Shown: piece after piece, positions 1 through 5,587 of the stretch | How positions within the stretch are numbered: position 1 is the stretch's first letter | Layout: every line of letters begins with the position of its first letter | From: Gammaproteobacteria bacterium | Lineage (GTDB): Bacteria > Pseudomonadota > Gammaproteobacteria > Pseudomonadales > UBA3067 | Assembly (NCBI GenBank): GCA_002402085.1 | Contig: NVVB01000015.1 | Span: 13,534-21,871, forward strand | Length of the DNA stretch: 8,338 nucleotides | Direction: 5' to 3' | Position numbers and translations under genes: made by a program | The notes under the pieces: generated by a model | The model's database searches: none | Told to the model about the DNA's origin: nothing | The model's input: the letters and a program-made list of their open reading frames with translations, nothing else

Positions 1-299
1 GCGGATTGATACTTGGTCAGTTTCTCAGGAGAGTAATTATGGCTTAGCCAACGGCCTAAGCCATAGGTGGTGATTGCGCCGAGGGTGTTGCCCAATGTGG
101 CGATGCTAATAATAGTGCCTGGACTGTAATGAGCTTGGCTGGCCAGTGCGGCCACGAGGACTTCTGAGCCGCCGGGGGCCACGGTTGACGAAATAAACGC
201 GCTAAAAAATAATAGCCAAAGCGGGGCACTGCTTTCAGTAATTCCTCCCTCGATACAATTGCTAAAACAGAAAATATCAATGAGACTCGAAATATCCAT
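1..299 (-). CDS. yqaA: YqaA-family (SNARE-associated/DedA-like) inner membrane protein, N-terminal part, cut by window edge
   Basis: An open frame reads leftward from an ATG at 299 to the window edge (99 codons) with no stop. After about 25 polar N-terminal residues comes a hydrophobic stretch with FSAFISSTVAPGGSEVLV (about residues 32-49), then a second one around IISIATLGNTLGAITTYGLGR. The SS/ATxxPGxSEVxxxA and GNxxGxxTxxxLGR patterns are the hallmark of the YqaA family of small polytopic inner-membrane proteins, usually 140-190 residues long. Roughly the last third is missing here. The function of the family is poorly defined; relatives in the DedA/VTT superfamily are linked to membrane lipid handling. 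The start lies 10 bp after the TlpA-like gene on the same strand, so co-transcription is likely. I see no convincing Shine-Dalgarno sequence, so translational coupling is possible. Family assignment is strong; the role is unknown. Confidence 0.85.
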   Translation of the reverse strand, partial: MDISSLIDIFCFSNCIEGGITESSAPLWLLFFSAFISSTVAPGGSEVLVAALASQAHYSPGTIISIATLGNTLGAITTYGLGRWLSHNYSPEKLTKYQS

Positions 300-309
300 C
301 GCGTAAAAC

Positions 310-810
310 TTATGATTTGTTAATTTGTTGGCGCACTGCTTTTTCCAGATGCTTAATGAAATCGGCCCCGTAGCCAGTATGAACAAGTACTATTTGGCCT
401 TGTTGATCGATAAGGTAGCCTGTTGGAATGCCTTTTAATTTAAAGCTCTCTAGCACTAAGTTCATCGGGTCAGAAAGCACTAAGAGGTCTAGACCAATTT
501 GTTCGAGGTAGGTTTCGACCGTATCAACGTCGTCATTCACATTGATTGCGATGACTTCAAATTTGTCCTTAGAAAAACTATTCTGTAGCGTCTCTAATTT
601 AGGCAAGCCTTTTAAGCAAGGGGAGCACCAAGTGGCCCAAAAATCGATATAGACCACCTTGCCATGGAAGTCGCTACTATGAGTCAGCTTCCCTGAATGA
701 AGGTCTTTCAATGCAAAGAGAGGTAAAGGCTGACCTTTGTCCAAACTCAGGGCGTGGGCTGAAAAGAATAGCCCGGTCGCGGCTAGAATTATTTTTATAA
801 TAGGCTTCAT
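310..810 (-). CDS. TlpA/ResA-like periplasmic thiol-disulfide oxidoreductase
   Basis: This 166-residue protein starts with a Lys-containing n-region and a hydrophobic core (about 1-22, ending SAHALS), a Sec signal peptide or N-terminal anchor. It is followed by an AhpC/TSA-Redoxin thioredoxin fold of the TlpA type. The active site is W61-C62-S63-P64-C65 inside YIDFWATWCSPC. The cis-Pro loop is G127-I128-P129-T130, followed by YLIDQQGQIV. These are the standard landmarks for TlpA/ResA/CcmG-like proteins that reduce or oxidise periplasmic Cys pairs, for example in cytochrome c or copper-centre maturation. The specific partner cannot be read from the sequence. Both catalytic cysteines are present, so the protein should be redox active. 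The gene sits 65 bp after the nuclease stop on the same strand and 10 bp before the yqaA-like gene. Its ATG has no strong Shine-Dalgarno. A weak TTGATA (858-863, reverse complement) and A/T-rich TAATAT (824-829, reverse complement) lie upstream but their spacing is not canonical. Confidence 0.92.
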   Translation of the reverse strand: MKPIIKIILAATGLFFSAHALSLDKGQPLPLFALKDLHSGKLTHSSDFHGKVVYIDFWATWCSPCLKGLPKLETLQNSFSKDKFEVIAINVNDDVDTVETYLEQIGLDLLVLSDPMNLVLESFKLKGIPTGYLIDQQGQIVLVHTGYGADFIKHLEKAVRQQINKS

Positions 811-875
811 GTGGACTCGTTTTATATTAACAACGCAGTATTAGGCACATTAATGCGTATCAAGCATTCAAGGCC

Positions 876-2894
876 TTAGGGTTGGCGAAATTCAAAATCT
901 ACAATAACAGGATCATGATCCGAAGAGCCAATCCAGTTCTGGACAGTTGATTCAGGGCCTTTACGGCCAGATATTTCGTCAGCATTAATATGCCATATTT
1001 CGGCTCGCTTTACTTGAATATTTGATGGTTGGGTCTTGGCTGATGAATCCGGCGAATAGAATAAAATGTAATCGAGGCGGCCTGGCTTCCCGCGATAGAC
1101 ATAGCTGTAATTTTGCCTGGGTTCGACGTTGGATTGGATCGGGTCATTAAATTGTGCGCTTGCGAAGGATTGAAGTGGAGTCTCAAGGGGGTAGCTATTG
1201 AGGTCCGCGAGGATGAATAAAGGGAAATCTACAGCGTTCAGCGTGTTGATTAGCCAGTCGCTGAGCGACAGGGCCGCCTCGTTACGTGTGGCATCCCAGC
1301 AGCCCATGCCATAGTCTTGGTTGAGCCGGCCTTGCTTGGTTTTTGCGTGCTTTTTTGAGGGGCATCTTGATTTCGATTTGAAATGATTGACCGATACGGT
1401 AAAGCGTTGGTTGCTGTTATTAAGTTGGAAGGTTTGGGTGAGTGGCATTCGATTAAGGCGCTTAAAATTGTGCAGGCTGGGAATGAGCGGCTGATTAATT
1501 GGGGTCAATTTGCTCGGGCGATAAAGTAGGCCCACTGCAATTCGGTCGTGGCCTAGCTGAGCGCTTGAAGGACGAATGAAATTATAGTTGAGTCCTCGCT
1601 GTGCTAATGCCTTGGTCAGGGTGTGTATGGATGATTGCGATTCAAAGCCATCGTTTTCTAATTCCTGTAGTCCTACCACGTCGGCATCAAGAGCCACGAG
1701 TGTGGCGACAATTTTACTTAGGTGGATTTCAGTCTCTGATTCGGAGCGAGCGCCTCTGGGGGTTGGAAACTTGGGACCGTTGAAATAATTGTTGATGTTA
1801 AACGTTACAAGTCGAATGGTGTGAAGTGCATGGGTGTCTCTGGGGGGCGCTATCGGGCGGGGGTTGATAAGCCTTATGGACGGCCTCTTGATTGGTTGCA
1901 GGCGATATTTGCCGAATCGAAAGTCTAAAACCCCGGTGAGGGGGTTCACTTCATTGCCGATGCGTAGGGATTCGCTTCCTAATGTTAGGGTGTTGAGCAA
2001 GCTCGCTGGGTGGGGCGTTACTTGAGCCCCGAGTTTACTTGGATATTTTGTCAGGCTGTTGTCATCTAAAATGAGACTGTCAATGGTGAGGCGGGAGTTG
2101 GCTGTTGAGTTTGAGCTGAAAGGCGGCGAGAGACGGGGCGGAACGCTTAATGTGAGTTCCCCCCAACGATTAAACGCGGCATTGTCGGTAATGATGAGTC
2201 GCTGAGGTAGTGTTACCACCATGCCCTCGAGTGCTTCTAACGCCTCTTTGGTCGACGGGAGTCTCAATGGTGTGGGAGCTATCTTATGACCGCTAGAACA
2301 GCGTTTCGGCGAGTGGGTTAACTGGATTCTTGTGGCCCCGTGTTTTTCCATTACTCGACCTCGCAGGATGACTAGATCCCCCTTTGAAATAGGTGCCGGC
2401 AGGCCTTTAAGGTCGATAATTAGGCCTTCCGATGTGCGTGGGTCGTTGTCGTTGTCGGCTGCAATACTTTGAATATAGAAGCCGCCAAGTTGGCCTTTTG
2501 AAGAGAGATCTGCGGTGACAATGCCTTTGATAGTATGGAATTGCTTGACGAGGGGGCTCCGACTGCCGTGGCCTTGGATTTTGTGGATGGGCGTTATTGA
2601 TGAGGTTGTAGTTGTAGTTGTAGTTGTAGTTGTAGTTGTTGACGTGTTTATGAACGAGCAATTTAAAGGCGGAGCTACCTTGCTCTTTAGTTCAGGATCA
2701 GGCGCAGTGCTGGCCAGGCTTATCGAACTTAGGCCTAACGACGCAATGCCCATGGGATCATGCGCGGCGCTATAAAGCGTGATAATAAAAACTAATCGAA
2801 AGGCCCTTAAGTATCGAGCCTGCGGCAAGTATGCTTTTATCGTTCGGTATAATCCTTTACAAGCTAACAATATCATTGGGTCAGGAGTACTCAT
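876..2894 (-). CDS. Secreted nuclease: OB-fold plus endonuclease/exonuclease/phosphatase domain (ExeM/NucH-like)
   Basis: This 672-residue protein matches the extracellular nuclease family typified by ExeM of Shewanella and NucH of Aeromonas. Region 102-192 is an OB-fold nucleic-acid-binding module (HKIQGHGSRSPL, GFYIQS, TSEGLII). Region 360-668 is an EEP nuclease/phosphatase domain with FNINN (N366), LQELEND (E411), NHFKSKS (H504), ADLNSYP (D564, N566), GRLDYI (D608) and a terminal SSDHDPV (D659, H660). The metal-binding and catalytic residues therefore look intact. C511 and C532 flank a KSK...GCW segment as in the family and may form a disulfide. Expected activity is metal-dependent hydrolysis of extracellular DNA for nutrient recovery or biofilm turnover. 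The N-terminus is hydrophobic (about 31-64), followed by a 12-Thr linker (86-97). The start is uncertain: ATG 2894 has no clear Shine-Dalgarno and ATG 2876 is an alternative. No C-terminal sorting tail follows the EEP domain, and the usual N-terminal lamin-tail domain is absent. Confidence 0.88.
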   Translation of the reverse strand: MSTPDPMILLACKGLYRTIKAYLPQARYLRAFRLVFIITLYSAAHDPMGIASLGLSSISLASTAPDPELKSKVAPPLNCSFINTSTTTTTTTTTTTTSSITPIHKIQGHGSRSPLVKQFHTIKGIVTADLSSKGQLGGFYIQSIAADNDNDPRTSEGLIIDLKGLPAPISKGDLVILRGRVMEKHGATRIQLTHSPKRCSSGHKIAPTPLRLPSTKEALEALEGMVVTLPQRLIITDNAAFNRWGELTLSVPPRLSPPFSSNSTANSRLTIDSLILDDNSLTKYPSKLGAQVTPHPASLLNTLTLGSESLRIGNEVNPLTGVLDFRFGKYRLQPIKRPSIRLINPRPIAPPRDTHALHTIRLVTFNINNYFNGPKFPTPRGARSESETEIHLSKIVATLVALDADVVGLQELENDGFESQSSIHTLTKALAQRGLNYNFIRPSSAQLGHDRIAVGLLYRPSKLTPINQPLIPSLHNFKRLNRMPLTQTFQLNNSNQRFTVSVNHFKSKSRCPSKKHAKTKQGRLNQDYGMGCWDATRNEAALSLSDWLINTLNAVDFPLFILADLNSYPLETPLQSFASAQFNDPIQSNVEPRQNYSYVYRGKPGRLDYILFYSPDSSAKTQPSNIQVKRAEIWHINADEISGRKGPESTVQNWIGSSDHDPVIVDFEFRQP
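2605..2640. repeat. Hexanucleotide microsatellite (GTTGTA)n inside the nuclease gene
   Basis: Five perfect tandem copies of GTTGTA run from 2605 to 2634, followed by GTTGTT, a sixth copy with one change. Read on the coding (minus) strand the unit gives alternating ACA/ACT codons, so each unit adds Thr-Thr and the tract makes most of a 12-Thr run (residues 86-97). The unit is a multiple of three, so slippage would change linker length without breaking the frame. The tract lies between the putative signal region and the OB-fold, where a flexible linker would be tolerated. Confidence 0.95.
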
Positions 2895-2930
2895 TCGTGT
2901 AGAGAGATGCTGGGCACGATAGAGTACTCA
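2885..2930. repeat. Two copies of GAGTACTCA (8-bp palindrome GAGTACTC) at the nuclease start
   Basis: The 9-mer GAGTACTCA occurs at 2885-2893 and again at 2922-2930, with centres 37 bp apart (about 3.5 helical turns). The core GAGTACTC is a perfect palindrome. The first copy overlaps the nuclease ATG (2892-2894) and its second to fourth codons; the other lies just upstream. The arrangement resembles a pair of operator half-sites for a dimeric regulator of the nuclease, but this is inference only. A repeat of this size in a region this long could occur by chance. Confidence 0.35.
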
Positions 2931-3012
2931 AAAATGCGTGTTGAGTGATAGCTAGTGGGGCAAAGGAGTGTTGATTGTGAGTCGCTTAGTGGTATTTGTG
3001 AACTGAAAACGA

Positions 3013-3025
3013 GGTGTTAGACACC
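3013..3025. repeat. Hyphenated palindrome GGTGT-TAG-ACACC
   Basis: Five-base arms GGTGT (3013-3017) and ACACC (3021-3025) flank TAG. The size suits a dimeric regulator site. It sits about 120 bp upstream of the nuclease start and about 90 bp upstream of the plus-strand TATAAT, so it could serve either gene. No regulator can be named. Confidence 0.25.
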
Positions 3026-3112
3026 GATGGCATAAGTGCCGTTTTAAATAATTGAACTCGATGTCATTGTTGTCTAGAAAAGACATTGCCAAATAAAATC
3101 ATCACTATTGTC

Positions 3113-3118
3113 TATAAT
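3113..3118 (+). promoter_or_regulatory. Candidate -10 (TATAAT) for the response-regulator gene
   Basis: A consensus TATAAT lies 178 bp before the response-regulator ATG. The best -35-like hexamer, TTGCCA at 3086-3091, is 21 bp away, which is too far for a standard sigma-70 spacer. A TG dinucleotide two bases before the hexamer nearly makes an extended -10. If used, it would give a leader of roughly 170 nt containing the 3245-3260 hairpin. Confidence 0.3.
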
Positions 3119-3244
3119 ATCCAATAGGCTCTTCAGTTGTTTCGCAATTGCGTATTGAGGGGCTTGGCAGATTAAAAATAGCGCGATTTGAATTTAGGAT
3201 GTGACCCATCGGCAATAATAGTAATCTTCTTAATCGACGACTTA

Positions 3245-3260
3245 CCCTTATCCAAAAGGG
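3245..3260 (+). other. Small hairpin CCCTT-N6-AAGGG in the putative response-regulator leader
   Basis: Arms CCCTT (3245-3249) and AAGGG (3256-3260) enclose six bases; CTTT follows. The U-run is too short for a confident intrinsic terminator. It lies 36 bp before the ATG at 3297 and could affect leader folding. Confidence 0.25.
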
Positions 3261-3296
3261 CTTTAGCCGTGCCGGATTGCGAGGTCGAGCTTAAGC

Positions 3297-4406
3297 ATGG
3301 AGAGAATACTCGTTGTTGATGACTCCCCTATGATTTTGAGCGCGATTACTAAATTGCTGGAGGAACAATTCGCGGTTTATACCGCCACCTCCGGTGAAAA
3401 TTGCCTGGATCAAATCATTGCGTGCCAGCCAGATTTAATATTGCTTGATGTCAATATGCCAGGCATGAATGGCTACGAAACCTGTGTAAAAATAAAGTCT
3501 CTTGAATATACCGAGCACATGCCAGTTATGTTTATTTCTGGTTGTTGTAGCTTAGAAGAAAAAATGCGCGGCTACGAAGTCGGCGGCGATGATTACATCA
3601 CCAAGCCGTTCGAGGGCAAGGAAGTTACGGCTAAAATCGTCAAGGCGCTCAAGCACAAGGAAGATAAGGTTCATCTTGGTATGTTGGCCAGTGAGGCGAC
3701 CAATGTGGCTATGAACGCTATGAGTGAGTCCAGTAGCTTGGGCGTGTGTTTACGGTTTATGGAGCAAAGTTGTCGCGTCGCCAATATAGGCGAGTTGATT
3801 GATGAGTTTTTTAAGGCCGTGTCCACATTTGGCTTAAGTACCAGTCTTCAGGTGCGGGTCGATGGCGAGGTAATTAGTCGAGAGTGGGACTCTGAACATC
3901 GGGAATTAGAAGCGGCATTATTAAGTAAGCTGAGTGACAGTGGTCGTTACCTTGCTATGGGCTCTCGGTCAGTGATGAATTTCCCGACTGCGTCGTTACT
4001 GATTAAAAATATGCCGGTGGATAATGAAGAGCGAATGGGGGTGATACGCGATGAAGTGATGATTCTTTTGCAAGCTGCGGATGCGCGTATTTCTGCGCTT
4101 GAAAATCAGATTAAGCTTGAAAAGACTCAGCGTTACCTGAGTGAATTGAACGATAAAATAAAGGTAATGCTCAAGAGTATAGAGACAGACTTTGTCATGA
4201 CCGCCGGTCTTGGTGGTAAGGTCATGGAAGAGTTAAATGATGAGATAGAGCTGGTTGTTCAAGAAGGTAATTTTGAAGAGCATGTGGAGACTAAGCTTAT
4301 AGAGTTAGGACAAACTGGCATACAAAAAAACCAAATCGTATTCAGTCGTGCACTTCGTTTGGATAGTCGTTTTGCAAAAATTCTGGCTGAAATGGAGTCA
4401 AAGTAA
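3297..4406 (+). CDS. Response regulator: receiver domain, GAF-like region and C-terminal helical/coiled-coil tail
   Basis: This 369-residue protein begins with a complete receiver domain (about 2-120). The acidic pair is D8-D9, the phospho-acceptor D51 is in LILLDVNMPGMNG, S81 is in VMFISG and the conserved Lys K103 is in ITKPF. All phosphorylation residues are present, so it should accept phosphate from a histidine kinase not seen in this window. Residues about 165-265 (GELIDEFFKAVSTFGLSTSLQVR ... ASLLIKNMPVDNEERMGVIRDEV) look like a degenerate GAF-type sensor fold. This is my reading of the hydrophobic pattern, not a secure match. Residues about 263-298 are charged and heptad-like, suggesting a coiled coil, followed by another helical region to the end. 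There is no HTH, GGDEF, EAL or HD-GYP motif, so the output is probably protein-protein interaction. The ATG at 3297 places the first beta strand (ERILVVDDS) immediately at the start, as is usual. The Shine-Dalgarno is weak. The downstream neighbour starts 194 bp later. Confidence 0.85.
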   Translation: MERILVVDDSPMILSAITKLLEEQFAVYTATSGENCLDQIIACQPDLILLDVNMPGMNGYETCVKIKSLEYTEHMPVMFISGCCSLEEKMRGYEVGGDDYITKPFEGKEVTAKIVKALKHKEDKVHLGMLASEATNVAMNAMSESSSLGVCLRFMEQSCRVANIGELIDEFFKAVSTFGLSTSLQVRVDGEVISREWDSEHRELEAALLSKLSDSGRYLAMGSRSVMNFPTASLLIKNMPVDNEERMGVIRDEVMILLQAADARISALENQIKLEKTQRYLSELNDKIKVMLKSIETDFVMTAGLGGKVMEELNDEIELVVQEGNFEEHVETKLIELGQTGIQKNQIVFSRALRLDSRFAKILAEMESK

Positions 4407-4560
4407 GCGATATTTTCACTCTCCTGAAGTTTTCCGGTGTACAATTTCCTTTCTAGTCTGGCTTAAGTGAGCTTCCAAGCTACATTACTCGTTATGTGAA
4501 TGGTCGAGGGTGCAGCTTTTATTTGCGTGCGTCATTTAGCTACTCAGTGTTATTGTTCGG

Positions 4561-4566
4561 TATAAT
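4561..4566 (+). promoter_or_regulatory. Candidate -10 (TATAAT) for the DUF4399 gene
   Basis: A perfect TATAAT lies 34 bp upstream of the ATG at 4601, giving a short leader of about 28 nt. No good -35 is seen at 16-18 bp. The 194-bp gap before the gene and this hexamer suggest its own promoter, probably shared with the CopZ-like gene downstream. Confidence 0.4.
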
Positions 4567-4600
4567 TATTTCGATATAACTATTCAGGTTGAAAAACTCC

Positions 4601-5074
4601 ATGAAAAAAACATTGATGAAGTCCAAGTTGTTTAAATTAAATGCCATGGCGATGGGCTTGACCCTGATGGGGTGGACTGCCTTAAGTGGGCTTTCATCAA
4701 ACGCGGTCGCTGGCGAAATGTCACCTTCCATGGCCGGCGCAAAGGTCTATATTAGCAATCTGAAAGATGGCCAATCGGTTGCTCCGACCTTTAAAATAAA
4801 ATTCGCAATAGAGGGGATGAAAGTCGCCCCCGCAGGAACCAAAGAAAAGCACACGGGCCATCATCACTTGTTGATCGATTTAGCTCAATCGCCCGCGCTG
4901 GGGCAGCCTTTGCCCTCTAATGCTAATGTGAAGCATTTCGGTAAGGGGCAAACGGAAACTGAGTTAACGTTATCTCCCGGTAAGCATACCCTGCAGTTAT
5001 TGCTAGGGAATTATGCGCATGTTCCTCATAGCCCAGCAGTGATGTCCCAAAAAATCACCATTACCGTTAAATAA
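4601..5074 (+). CDS. Secreted DUF4399-domain protein
   Basis: A 157-residue exported protein. I place the start at ATG 4601 (MKKTLMKSKLFK...) and not at the in-frame TTG 4589. The ATG gives a classical signal peptide with a Lys-rich n-region, a hydrophobic core (about 15-31) and likely cleavage after NAVA (residue 37). It also leaves an AGG (4586-4588) at 12 nt. The mature part matches DUF4399: KVYISNLKDGQSV, then FKIKFAIEGMKVAPAG, then a His-rich HTGHHHLLID (84-93), then KHFGKGQTETELTL and LQLLLGNYAHVPHSPAVMS. The family is made of small secreted or periplasmic beta-sandwich-like proteins of unknown biochemical role. Four nearby histidines (84, 87-89) could bind a metal, which would fit the CopZ-like gene 32 bp downstream. 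That link is inference. A probable A/U-rich terminator or attenuator overlaps the stop codon. Confidence 0.88.
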   Translation: MKKTLMKSKLFKLNAMAMGLTLMGWTALSGLSSNAVAGEMSPSMAGAKVYISNLKDGQSVAPTFKIKFAIEGMKVAPAGTKEKHTGHHHLLIDLAQSPALGQPLPSNANVKHFGKGQTETELTLSPGKHTLQLLLGNYAHVPHSPAVMSQKITITVK

Positions 5075-5084
5075 CGTTTTTTTT
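5065..5084 (+). terminator. Weak intrinsic terminator or attenuator at the end of the DUF4399 gene
   Basis: CGTTA-AA-TAACG (5065-5076) overlaps the TAA stop and is followed at once by eight T residues (5077-5084). An A-run just upstream (about 5049-5054) could extend pairing with the U-tract. The stem is short and A/T-rich, so termination would be partial at best, allowing reduced read-through into the CopZ-like gene. Confidence 0.35.
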
Positions 5085-5106
5085 CGCTCAAATAACGAGC
5101 AAGATA

Positions 5107-5556
5107 ATGACGAATTGTTGTGATTCGCCCGCAAAGCCTTCGCGTTTAAATTGCCCAGATTGTTCTGCGGTTAGTTTAAGCGTGGGCTACCAAACGCTGA
5201 TACATCAGCTGAAGCATCCTAATAATGCCGCCTTGCCCAATAAAGCGTATTACTTTTGCGGAAGTCGCTCCTGTAATGTGGTTTATTTCGACGCCGCTGC
5301 AAAAGTGTTTGGCGTGGATGACTTACGTGTTGAAGTCGGGCAGAAGTCAGACTCAGATAACCGACTGGTTTGTTATTGTTTTGATGTTTCTTACGCGTGT
5401 ATTCAGGATGAGTTGCATACGTCAGGCGTGTGTCAAAGTAAGGCGCGCGTTATGGAGTGGACTCGTGCAAAGCTTTGCAGTTGCGAGTCACGAAATCCGT
5501 CGGGTGCTTGCTGCCTGGCGGAATTCAAGCGCATAGAGAAGGCCTTTGAAGCCTAG
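5107..5556 (+). CDS. CopZ-like (zf_CopZ) cysteine-rich metallochaperone/[2Fe-2S] protein without HMA domain
   Basis: This 149-residue cytoplasmic protein has 14 cysteines. They include C16-P-D-C19, C51-(4)-C56 in YYFCGSRSCNVVYF, C89-Y-C91 in VCYCFDV, C98, C109, and C124-S-C126 with NPSGACC (C135, C136). This layout is the N-terminal zinc plus [2Fe-2S] domain characterised in Archaeoglobus CopZ. There it is fused to a heavy-metal-associated (HMA) copper domain and thought to hand copper to an export ATPase. Here the protein ends after the NPxGxCC motif and has no HMA domain. A redox or metal-sensing role, or a partnership with a separate chaperone, is therefore as plausible as direct copper delivery. 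It lies 32 bp after the DUF4399 gene on the same strand, suggesting an operon, and ends 31 bp from the convergent hemH. The Shine-Dalgarno is weak. Domain assignment is good; function is inferred. Confidence 0.83.
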   Translation: MTNCCDSPAKPSRLNCPDCSAVSLSVGYQTLIHQLKHPNNAALPNKAYYFCGSRSCNVVYFDAAAKVFGVDDLRVEVGQKSDSDNRLVCYCFDVSYACIQDELHTSGVCQSKARVMEWTRAKLCSCESRNPSGACCLAEFKRIEKAFEA

Positions 5557-5570
5557 ACCAAGGACTTGGT
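5557..5570. terminator. Hairpin ACCAAG-GA-CTTGGT between convergent genes
   Basis: A near-perfect dyad, ACCAAG (5557-5562) and CTTGGT (5565-5570), begins right after the CopZ-like stop and 18 bp beyond the hemH stop. It reads the same on both strands, so it could help end both transcripts. No T-run follows in either direction, so intrinsic termination is doubtful and its effect may be to block 3' decay. Confidence 0.3.
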
Positions 5571-5587
5571 GTGCCACGTAAGTGCGA

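Larger units (their letters stand above)
2895..3296. other. Gene-free divergent intergenic region, about 400 bp
   Basis: No convincing gene is seen on either strand between the nuclease start and the response-regulator start. The region holds a hyphenated palindrome GGTGT-TAG-ACACC (3013-3025), directly followed by a short GGCA-TAAG-TGCC hairpin and TTTT. It also holds a TGTCT-AGAAA-AGACA hairpin (3071-3085), a perfect TATAAT on the plus strand (3113-3118) and a CCCTT/AAGGG hairpin (3245-3260). It must carry promoters for both flanking genes. Its length and several dyads suggest more regulation than a minimal divergent promoter, but nothing matches a named RNA or riboswitch that I can recognise. 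Confidence 0.5.

Noticed and set aside
56..280. 74-codon minus-strand open frame at the left edge
   Set aside because: It is an out-of-frame shadow. The overlapping frame from ATG 299 encodes the conserved YqaA motifs.
2515..2775. Plus-strand open frame with a poly-Val run
   Set aside because: It is the antisense reading of the GTTGTA microsatellite inside the nuclease gene and has no family features.
2977..3006. GTG-started 9-residue peptide frame with AGGAG (2964-2968) 8 nt upstream
   Set aside because: The Shine-Dalgarno is good, but so short a frame can occur by chance and no downstream gene is linked to it as a leader.
2842..4566. Exact 12-mer GTTCGGTATAAT at 2842-2853 and 4555-4566
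   Set aside because: A 12-base repeat is expected by chance in a window of this size, and the first copy lies inside the nuclease coding region.
4589..4600. TTG codon extending the DUF4399 gene by four codons
   Set aside because: The ATG at 4601 gives a normal signal peptide and leaves room for an upstream AGG; the TTG has no Shine-Dalgarno.
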